From an uncultured Clostridiaceae bacterium (lineage in GTDB: Bacteria; Bacillota; Clostridia; Lachnospirales; Lachnospiraceae): 5,943 nt of DNA. The notes below the pieces were generated by a model. It worked only from the letters and a program-made list of their open reading frames with translations, was not told where the DNA came from and searched no databases. Each line of letters begins with the position of its first letter. Within the stretch, counting starts at the first letter, position 1. The stretch covers positions 1 to 5,943 of the forward strand of contig CATLIJ010000169.1 of the NCBI GenBank assembly GCA_949948825.1, given 5' to 3'. The position numbers were made by a program, and so were the translations under genes. Below, piece by piece: positions 1 to 5,051 of this stretch.

Positions 1-698
1 GCCCGGTTCAAAAGCTCTGCTGAAGTAGCAAAATAGGTATAACAATCCCCGTGACGTTTTCTCATGCCATCATAAGCGCCTCCCACCCAGTCTCCCACAG
101 GAGAATAGCCGCTGTATCTTAAATTTCCCTTCACCCAATGATAAATGGCCACTGCCTTCTCTCTCTGGCTCATTCCCTCATGAGTGATTCCTGCCAGAAT
201 CGAATCTGCTATGGCATCCACTGACTTATGGAAATCTGATTTTTCCGAATCCGGGGGAATCAAAAGAGGCTGCTTATAAGGCCATTCCACCTTTCCTGCC
301 CCGGAACCATCAAAATGATACGTCCTCCCATCAATCACCCTGCTTTCCTCCCGGACCATGGCTCCATCCTCTTCCAGAAAATAAGGAATTCCGTCCACCA
401 GAATCAACCCGGTTTCCATATACCCCTCTTCATCAAAATGATACCACTTCCCGTCTACTTCCTTCCAGTCAGAAACCACATACTTTTCTCCTGGCTCCCG
501 GTAAAACCATCCCTTCTCATCCTGCCCCCATCTGGCAACCCCAGGCCCATTATCCTCTGGCCGAAGCTTCTCCTGATTCAACTCCACTCCCACAACCCCA
601 GGCCCCTGACTGTCACTGCCATCCGCCTCCTCTGCAAAAACAGTCATTCCAAAAGCCAGACAAAAAACACAGCCAACCGCAAAACCTCTCCTTATCAT
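1..698 (-). CDS. Secreted transglutaminase-like protein with cell-wall-binding-type repeats (partial, 3' end off window)
   Basis: The reading frame is open from ATG at 698 to the left edge and shows 232 codons; the C-terminus is missing. The start is supported by an AAAGGGAG ribosome-binding site about 10 bases upstream and by a signal peptide: MIRRG, a hydrophobic stretch, then a likely cleavage after VFA at residues 20-22. Residues about 60-135 hold repeats of the aromatic/glycine cell-wall or choline-binding type (GWFYRE, GKWYHFDEEGYMETG, GIPYFLEEDGAM, GRTYHFDGSG). Residues about 155 onward resemble the start of a transglutaminase/protease-like core: a helix with IYHWVKGNLRYSG, then HGDCYTYFATSAELL, where Cys219 sits as the expected nucleophile. 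The His and Asp of the triad would lie beyond the edge. Secreted proteins with this layout are common in Lachnospiraceae and are thought to act at the cell surface; the substrate is unknown. It is divergent from the peptidase lipoprotein. The family call is firm, the biological role is not. Confidence 0.85.
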   Translation of the reverse strand, partial: MIRRGFAVGCVFCLAFGMTVFAEEADGSDSQGPGVVGVELNQEKLRPEDNGPGVARWGQDEKGWFYREPGEKYVVSDWKEVDGKWYHFDEEGYMETGLILVDGIPYFLEEDGAMVREESRVIDGRTYHFDGSGAGKVEWPYKQPLLIPPDSEKSDFHKSVDAIADSILAGITHEGMSQREKAVAIYHWVKGNLRYSGYSPVGDWVGGAYDGMRKRHGDCYTYFATSAELLNR

Positions 699-743
699 CT
701 ACACCAACTCCCTTTCCAACTTTCAAAACCAATCATTTTTTTT

Positions 744-772
744 ATTATACTATATTCCGCTAAAATATGGAA
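744..772 (-). promoter_or_regulatory. Sigma-A-type promoter for the transglutaminase-like gene
   Basis: On the minus strand a perfect -10 box TATAAT (749 to 744) is preceded at 17 bases by a weak -35 TTCCAT (772 to 767). Transcription would begin near 737, giving a leader of about 39 bases before the ATG at 698. The -10 is strong and the -35 poor, which would fit a promoter helped by an activator; that last point is inference. Confidence 0.55.
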
Positions 773-795
773 TCCCCATGATTTCCTGTTTTAAG
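760..795. repeat. Imperfect dyad between divergent promoters
   Basis: Positions 760-775 and 780-795 are imperfect inverted repeats around a 4-base centre (CCAT), with 10 of 16 positions paired. The best-paired parts are a TAAAA/TTTTA block and a GGAA/TTCC block. It covers the weak -35 of the leftward promoter and ends one base before the -35 of the rightward one, as a shared operator would. It may also be chance in AT-rich DNA. Confidence 0.3.
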
Positions 796-824
796 TTGTT
801 TTTTTCCCGAATATAGTTTATATT
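796..824 (+). promoter_or_regulatory. Sigma-A-type promoter for the DUF885 lipoprotein gene
   Basis: TTGTTT (796-801) and TATATT (819-824) are separated by 17 bases in an AT-rich stretch. Transcription would begin near 831, leaving a short leader that contains the ribosome-binding site GGAGG (842-846), 7 bases before the ATG at 854. An overlapping TATAGT at 812-817 is an alternative -10 but would be too close to this -35. Confidence 0.6.
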
Positions 825-853
825 AAATAAAAAACAATTCCGGAGGATGCCAA

Positions 854-2689
854 ATGAAAACTCAAAAGCGCACAATCAGCCTGATTCTGGTATTTCTGCT
901 GCTCTGTTCCCTGTCCTTTAGCGGCTGCTCCAAAAAGGAGGAGGATTTAACTCCCACCACAGCAGCTCCCTATATAGAAAATGTGGCACATAGCTATGAA
1001 CACTTTGAAGAAGATCAGCTGAAATCTCAGAGACAGTTTGACCAGGAAATGGAAGAACTGTTTAAAAATGAAATCAGCGGAAGACTTCTGGATATGCATT
1101 TCATGCTAAAGGAACCCTCTGCCTTTGGTATTACGGAAGCTCAAAGCCTGTATGGCCACATAAGTCTGGAGGACATGGCCGAAGCAAGAGAAGAACAGCA
1201 AAACCTGAAAAAAGCCCTGGACCGCTATGACCCGATTCTTCTGACAGAAGAACAACGCCTTACCCTGCGCATTCTTCAAAGCTTTTTAAAAACAGAAGAA
1301 AAAAGCTATGGTCTAGAGCTGTACAGTCAGCCAGTCTCTGTGACCATCGGCGTACAGGCTCAGCTTCCCATTCTGTTGTCTGAATACATTTTTTATAAAA
1401 AAGAAGATGTGGATGATTACCTGAAGCTTCTGGAAAATATTGATGAATATTATAAAGAGCTGATAGATTTCCAACGGAAGAAGTCAGAAGCCGGACTGAT
1501 GATGAGCGACAGCACCCTTGACCATGTAATCGAATCCTGTCAGAGCTATCTGCTGACGGATGACAATAACTTTATGGTTGACACCTTTAACAGCCGCCTG
1601 GACACTCTTCCGGAGCTGACAGAAGAAGAGAAAAATACCTACCGCCAGCAAAATCTGGATATGCTGAAAAATCATTTTGTCCCTGCCTATCAGATGCTCA
1701 TTGACGGTCTGAACGAGCTTCGCGGCACTGGCGTAAATGATAAAGGACTGTGCGGTTATCCAAAAGGAAAAGAATACTATGAGTACCTGGTTTACTCCGC
1801 CACAGGCAGCTCCTATGCCTCCATAGAAGACCTTTTAAAGGATATGGAGCTGATGATGAACAAACAGCTGGCCAAAACCTCCCTTCTTCTCCGTTTTCAT
1901 CCGGAACTGATGGATCAGCTGGACACCTTTTCTTACCGTCAGACCAAGCCGGAAGATATTATGGAAGAGCTTAAAGAACTGTCACTGAAGGAATTTCCCT
2001 CCCTTGCAGAATGCAGCTATACCTTAAAGACGGTTCCCAAATCCCTGGAACTGTCCTTAAGCCCTGCCTTTTACCTGGTATCTCCCATAGATGATTACCA
2101 AAACAATGTGATTTTTATTAATGAAAACCCAAGATTTTCCAATAACGAGCTGTATAACACCATTGCCCACGAAGGCTATCCCGGACATTTATATCAAAAC
2201 GTATATTTTCACACACACTGTAATTCCAATGTCCGCAATCTGCTTTCCTTTAAAGGCTACAGTGAAGGCTGGGCAACCTATGTAGAACATCTCTCCTATA
2301 CCATGGACAATGGATTGACACCAGAGATGGGAGAGCTCCTGGCTGCCAATTCCATCGCCTCTCTTGGCCTCCACGCCTGTCTGGATGTATATATTAACTA
2401 CATGGGATGGAATAAAGACCAGGTGCGGGAATACCTTTTGAACTATTATGAAGATCCCGGAACGCTGACAGACGCCATGTACAATGCCATGATCGAAAAT
2501 CCTTCCAACTATCTTTCCTACTATGTAGGCTGTATGGAATTTCTCAATATGCGGGAAACAGCAGAAAAAAAGCTGGGAGAAAAATTCGATGCCAGGGAAT
2601 TCCACACCTTCCTTTTAAACATGGGCGATGCTCCCTTTGACGTAATCCAGGCTTACTTCACTACCTGGCTTGCAAATCAAACATCATAA
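854..2689 (+). CDS. DUF885-family zinc metallopeptidase-like lipoprotein
   Basis: The 611-residue product begins with a lipoprotein signal: basic MKTQKR, a hydrophobic core, then FSGC with the lipidated cysteine at residue 25. It should therefore be anchored to the outer face of the membrane. The rest is a mostly helical domain matching DUF885, a family related to gluzincin metallopeptidases. The key motif is HEGYPGH at residues 439-445, followed by LYQ, which matches the family's HExxPGHxxQ pattern. Downstream, GYSEGWATYVEHL (468-480) supplies Glu471, the probable further zinc ligand. The C-terminal part (DPGTLTDAMYNAM, then SYYVGCMEF and FHTFLLNMGDAPFDVI) also fits the family. Length is usual for the family and the frame is intact. 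The start is set by GGAGG 7 bases upstream of the ATG. Substrate is unknown; extracellular peptide or oligopeptide cleavage is an inference. It is a single-gene unit closed by the hairpin at 2696-2739. Confidence 0.9.
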   Translation: MKTQKRTISLILVFLLLCSLSFSGCSKKEEDLTPTTAAPYIENVAHSYEHFEEDQLKSQRQFDQEMEELFKNEISGRLLDMHFMLKEPSAFGITEAQSLYGHISLEDMAEAREEQQNLKKALDRYDPILLTEEQRLTLRILQSFLKTEEKSYGLELYSQPVSVTIGVQAQLPILLSEYIFYKKEDVDDYLKLLENIDEYYKELIDFQRKKSEAGLMMSDSTLDHVIESCQSYLLTDDNNFMVDTFNSRLDTLPELTEEEKNTYRQQNLDMLKNHFVPAYQMLIDGLNELRGTGVNDKGLCGYPKGKEYYEYLVYSATGSSYASIEDLLKDMELMMNKQLAKTSLLLRFHPELMDQLDTFSYRQTKPEDIMEELKELSLKEFPSLAECSYTLKTVPKSLELSLSPAFYLVSPIDDYQNNVIFINENPRFSNNELYNTIAHEGYPGHLYQNVYFHTHCNSNVRNLLSFKGYSEGWATYVEHLSYTMDNGLTPEMGELLAANSIASLGLHACLDVYINYMGWNKDQVREYLLNYYEDPGTLTDAMYNAMIENPSNYLSYYVGCMEFLNMRETAEKKLGEKFDAREFHTFLLNMGDAPFDVIQAYFTTWLANQTS

Positions 2690-2695
2690 TAAAAA

Positions 2696-2739
2696 CGAAG
2701 AACCCCCGGAATCTAAAAACAGATTCCGGGGGTTCTTCG
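2696..2739. terminator. Bidirectional intrinsic terminator
   Basis: A perfect 19-bp inverted repeat (2696-2714 with 2721-2739) encloses a 6-base loop, AAAAAC. The plus-strand transcript continues with CTTTTATTTTC and the minus-strand transcript with TTTTTATTATG, so both sides have a U-rich tail. It starts 6 bases after the peptidase stop codon. On the other side, the stop codon of the GerMN-like gene (2745 to 2743) lies in the T tract beside the stem. It therefore closes two convergent transcription units. Confidence 0.95.
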
Positions 2740-2742
2740 CTT

Positions 2743-3288
2743 TTATTTTCCTGCATCTACCATAGACAGATTCTCGGCCACAGTTTCCCCATTGACCTGA
2801 ATCGTCATATAAACCACATTCATATTCTCCAGAAACGTATTGGCCACAGCCTGAAGAAGCATATTGTTCCCTTTATCCGGGAACTGACTCAGGTTCAAAA
2901 CTCCATACTCCTTGGTATTCCCTCCTGCGCCGGGACCTGCCTCTCCGCTGCTGGGTGATCCCTCTGCCTCAAAGCTTACAAGCTCTGTACCTTCTTCCAG
3001 CACACCATACTGAATCAAAAGCTGTACCAGTACCTCTGGAGTCAGCTCCTCCACAGCATCCATAGTTCCTTCCAGCTTAGAACCATCCTCGCTCACACTG
3101 TAAATGGACACCACATCCAGCTCCGGCGCATTGGCATCCGGAAGCTTCTCATCCACTTCCTGCATCTTCTTCTCTTCTGCTGCCAATTGCTTCTGAGGCG
3201 TAGGGGTACAAGCCGCCAGAGAACAAATCATCATCATACCAACCACACAAAGAACTGGCCGGATCTTACCTGCAATCATTTTTTTCAT
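2743..3288 (-). CDS. GerMN-domain-like lipoprotein
   Basis: The 181-residue product has a lipoprotein signal: MKKMIAGKIR, a hydrophobic core and LAAC, with the lipidated cysteine at residue 27. After a charged linker, residues about 55-172 resemble the GerMN domain of sporulation and germination proteins (GerM). Visible elements are an opening strand with SIYSVSEDGSKL, the helix LTPEVLVQLLIQYGVL, then LEEGTELVSFEAEG, GVLNLSQF, the helix LLQAVANTFLENMNV and a last strand MTIQVNGE. A Gly/Ser/Pro-rich insert at about 111-124 interrupts the middle. I chose ATG 3288 because AAGGAGG lies 11 bases upstream and the signal peptide then starts cleanly. An in-frame ATG at 3312 would add 8 residues, but its own GGAGG directly touches the start codon. 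The gene follows the MarR regulator so closely that its ribosome-binding site overlaps that gene's stop codon. The GerMN call comes from pattern recognition only; the role in the cell is unknown. Confidence 0.75.
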   Translation of the reverse strand: MKKMIAGKIRPVLCVVGMMMICSLAACTPTPQKQLAAEEKKMQEVDEKLPDANAPELDVVSIYSVSEDGSKLEGTMDAVEELTPEVLVQLLIQYGVLEEGTELVSFEAEGSPSSGEAGPGAGGNTKEYGVLNLSQFPDKGNNMLLQAVANTFLENMNVVYMTIQVNGETVAENLSMVDAGK

Positions 3289-3299
3289 AATCCAAATTG

Positions 3300-3306
3300 C
3301 CTCCTT
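3300..3306 (-). promoter_or_regulatory. Ribosome-binding site that decides the GerMN-like start
   Basis: AAGGAGG on the minus strand is a perfect Shine-Dalgarno sequence 11 bases before ATG 3288. It overlaps the TAA stop of the regulator gene (3307 to 3305), so translation of the lipoprotein is probably coupled to that of the regulator. Confidence 0.7.
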
Positions 3307-3751
3307 ATTCATCCTCCTGAAATCTCCGAAACCACTGATCCAGCTTTGTCAATGATTTCACCAGTGCTTTTGTCTCCTCTTTTGTAAGATCCTCCAAAAT
3401 CTCGTCAATCATATGACGATGAAAATTCTCATGATGCTGGTATGCCCGCTTTCCCTTTTCTGACAAAGAAATGTATACAACCCGACGATCTTCTTTTCCC
3501 CGTTCCCGATGTACATATCCTTTCTTTACCAGACTGTTCATGGCAATGGTCAGCGTCCCCACTGTCACAGAAAGCGCTTTGGCGATAGCAGACATATTCT
3601 TCGGCTCCCCAAGTCCAACAGCCTGTATGACATGCATATCATTGTTGGTAATATCCCGGTATTCCGAAGTAATGATCGCCCTTTCTTCCAGATCCATCAC
3701 ATCCCGAAACAGATTGACCAATATGCTGTTCAGCGTCTCATAAGTATCCAC
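3305..3751 (-). CDS. MarR-family transcriptional regulator, FabT-like
   Basis: The 148-residue protein is a winged-helix regulator of normal MarR length. Helix-turn-helix residues lie at about 53-76 (MSAIAKALSVTVGTLTIAMNSLVKKG) and the wing at 80-94 with the family signature ERGKEDRRVVYISL. Dimerisation helices lie at both ends. By recall, the spacing and wording closely resemble FabT, the repressor of fatty-acid synthesis in streptococci: ITNNDMHVI, VTVGTLT, LVKKGYV, DRRVV and the AYQHHENFHRHM segment. The start is GTG at 3751, with GAGGG 6 bases upstream and an in-frame stop just four codons before it, so no longer form is possible. It is followed at once by the GerMN-like lipoprotein and not by the fab genes that often accompany FabT. 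A flavoenzyme resembling FabK lies three genes upstream in the same direction. MarR family is certain; FabT function is a hypothesis. Confidence 0.9.
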   Translation of the reverse strand: MDTYETLNSILVNLFRDVMDLEERAIITSEYRDITNNDMHVIQAVGLGEPKNMSAIAKALSVTVGTLTIAMNSLVKKGYVHRERGKEDRRVVYISLSEKGKRAYQHHENFHRHMIDEILEDLTKEETKALVKSLTKLDQWFRRFQEDE

Positions 3752-3792
3752 AGATCTCCCTCACTCTTTCGGAAGACAAAAGCTTCCCAATG

Positions 3793-3821
3793 ATTATACA
3801 TGATTTTACCCAGTCAGGCAA
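3793..3821 (-). promoter_or_regulatory. Sigma-A-type promoter for the MarR regulator and lipoprotein
   Basis: On the minus strand TTGCCT (3821 to 3816) and a perfect TATAAT (3798 to 3793) are 17 bases apart. The transcript would start near 3786, about 35 bases before the GTG at 3751. No clear FabT-type palindrome (TTTGA...TCAAA) overlaps it. A direct repeat TGATT-N5-TGATT covers the -10 (3791-3805), which may be chance. Confidence 0.65.
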
Positions 3822-3880
3822 CCTGCAATTCCTTAGAAAATTCTTACAAGGTTGTGTCTATTTTGTGAAAAATCTGTTCT

Positions 3881-4399
3881 TTATAAAGGTTTACTTAAAA
3901 AAACACTTGCCCCAATGCCCGCGGCAGTAGCAATCAATGCTCCTGGCAGCACATAACGGGTTTTTGTAACATGTATGGAACCAAAATAAATACTGACACA
4001 ATAAAATACGGTTTCCGTAGAACTCATCATAACAGAAGCCGCCATGCCTAAATAAGAATCCGGCCCATAGCTTTTAAAAATATCCAGCGCCAGCCCTGTA
4101 GCAGCTGAATTGGAAATCAGACGCACCAGAGCCAGAGGAATCAGCGGCTCCGGCAAATGCAGCCACTCTGCCGGAGCAGAAAGTAAACTGCACACAGCCT
4201 CCAAAAGACCAGAAGCCCGAAGCACTCCCACTGCAGTCAAAAGCCCTGCCAAGACAGGCAGAAGCTCTGCTGCTGTCTTCATTCCATCCTTTGCCCCTGC
4301 CAGAAAATCATCAAACACCGGACGTTTTGACAACACTCCAAAGCCTACAATATAACTGATGATCAAAGGCACTAAAATCCGGGAAATCCACGAAATCAT
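3881..4399 (-). CDS. spmB: Spore maturation protein B
   Basis: The 172-residue membrane protein matches SpmB of the nucleoside-recognition/gate-domain family in length (Bacillus SpmB is about 178 residues) and in motifs. These are an N-terminal membrane helix (LVPLIISYIVGFGVL), FLAGAKDGMKTAAELLPVLAG at 32-52, VRLISNSAATGLALDIFKSYGPDS at 92-115, and SSTETVFYCVSIYFGSI at 126-142, followed by a last membrane helix. In B. subtilis SpmA and SpmB are needed for full core dehydration and heat resistance of the spore; the molecular activity is unknown. I chose ATG 4399, which overlaps the spmA stop as ATGA and has AAGGTGG 10 bases upstream. A TTG at 4420 would add seven residues (GGGRK region) without a ribosome-binding site of its own. 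Translation is probably coupled to spmA. Confidence 0.93.
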   Translation of the reverse strand: MISWISRILVPLIISYIVGFGVLSKRPVFDDFLAGAKDGMKTAAELLPVLAGLLTAVGVLRASGLLEAVCSLLSAPAEWLHLPEPLIPLALVRLISNSAATGLALDIFKSYGPDSYLGMAASVMMSSTETVFYCVSIYFGSIHVTKTRYVLPGALIATAAGIGASVFLSKPL

Positions 4400-4983
4400 T
4401 TTTCTGCCACCACCTTCCAAAGCCGGACCAGCTTACAGAAAATAACAGCAGTCAAAGTAGAACAGCCTGTGGCAATCAACGCCGGACCTAAAATCGCCGC
4501 AGGATTCCCGGAGCCGTACTGGGTGCGATATGCAATCATACTGACCGGCACCAGCTGCAGGGAAGAAATATTGATTATCAGAAATGTACACATAGCATCA
4601 CTGGCTCTGTTCTGCCCTGGCTCTCCGCCAAGAAGCTTCATAGCCTCCAGCCCCGCAGGAGTGGCCGCCATGCCAAGCCCCAGCATATTAGCCACCATAT
4701 TCACTGCAATCGGCAGACGGGCCGGATGATCTTTCTCCAAATCCGGAAACAGAAAAGACAACATTGGCCCCATCTTTTCTGCCAGCCATTCAATCAACCC
4801 TGCCCGATTTCCGATTTCCAAAATTCCGCACCAAAAGGACATAATTCCTGCCATGGTAAGACACAGCTTCACTGCATCCCCTGCTGAATCCACAATACTC
4901 TGAGTCACTGCATCCAAAGTATTATTGGCTGCCCCCCACATAATTCCTGCCAGAATCATAAAGCTCCACAGATAGTTTAACAT
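4396..4983 (-). CDS. spmA: Spore maturation protein A
   Basis: The 195-residue protein has the length of SpmA (about 196 residues in Bacillus) and several hydrophobic membrane segments. It opens with MLNYLWSFMILAGI, and carries the segment MAGIMSFWCGILEI (44-57). The family hallmark ANMLGLGMAATPAGLEAM lies at 98-115 and is followed by CTFLIINISSLQLVP (132-146) and a final membrane helix. SpmA works with SpmB in spore-core dehydration. The hallmark reads GLGMAATP where Bacillus has GLGNAATP, so Met105 replaces Asn. The start ATG 4983 has AAGAGAG about 8 bases upstream; another ATG at 4990 is in a different frame. The stop overlaps the spmB start. A sigma-E-like promoter lies just upstream (5015-5043), which places expression in the mother cell. 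Confidence 0.95.
   Translation of the reverse strand: MLNYLWSFMILAGIMWGAANNTLDAVTQSIVDSAGDAVKLCLTMAGIMSFWCGILEIGNRAGLIEWLAEKMGPMLSFLFPDLEKDHPARLPIAVNMVANMLGLGMAATPAGLEAMKLLGGEPGQNRASDAMCTFLIINISSLQLVPVSMIAYRTQYGSGNPAAILGPALIATGCSTLTAVIFCKLVRLWKVVAEK
4410..4416 (-). promoter_or_regulatory. Ribosome-binding site that decides the spmB start
   Basis: AAGGTGG on the minus strand, one mismatch from AAGGAGG, lies 10 bases before ATG 4399 and inside the end of spmA. It favours 4399 over the TTG at 4420. Confidence 0.6.
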
Positions 4984-5014
4984 TTTTCATGCTCTCTTCG
5001 CACTCTTTTGTTTT

Positions 5015-5043
5015 AATCTATGGACAGGATTCCTAAATTATGA
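5015..5043 (-). promoter_or_regulatory. Sigma-E-like sporulation promoter for spmAB
   Basis: On the minus strand TCATAAT (5043 to 5037) is followed after 14 bases by CATAGATT (5022 to 5015). The B. subtilis sigma-E consensus is about KMATATT, a spacer of 14-15, then CATACAHT, so each box has one mismatch and the spacing fits. The start of transcription would be near 5008, leaving a leader of about 25 bases that contains the spmA ribosome-binding site. In B. subtilis spmA and spmB are in the sigma-E-dependent dacB operon, which agrees. It lies in the short gap after the flavoenzyme stop, so no other gene's coding sequence constrains it. Confidence 0.6.
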
Positions 5044-5051
5044 TGAAATTG

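Noticed and set aside
315..794. Plus-strand open frame of 159 codons at the left end
   Set aside because: It is antisense to the transglutaminase-like gene, which has a signal peptide, a ribosome-binding site and recognisable domains. The plus-strand product is rich in Pro, His, Leu and Ile with no family resemblance, and it runs through the promoter region.
2189..2605. Minus-strand open frame of 138 codons inside the peptidase gene
   Set aside because: It is antisense to the conserved zinc-motif region of the DUF885 gene and has no recognisable domain. The minus-strand frame at 1484-1675 is rejected for the same reason.
3471..3793. Two overlapping plus-strand frames opposite the MarR gene
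   Set aside because: Both are antisense shadows of a well-conserved regulator and resemble nothing. The short plus-strand frame at 3187-3387 is likewise a shadow.
3791..3805. Repeat TGATT-N5-TGATT over the regulator's -10 as a FabT operator
   Set aside because: It is a direct repeat, not an inverted one, and does not match the TTTGA...TCAAA palindrome of FabT sites.
3881..3892. Short palindrome CTTTATAAAG at the spmB stop as a terminator
   Set aside because: It has no G+C-rich stem and no loop, so it cannot form a stable intrinsic terminator.
4110..4729. Plus-strand frames opposite spmB and spmA
   Set aside because: They mirror two firmly identified genes and have no supporting motif.
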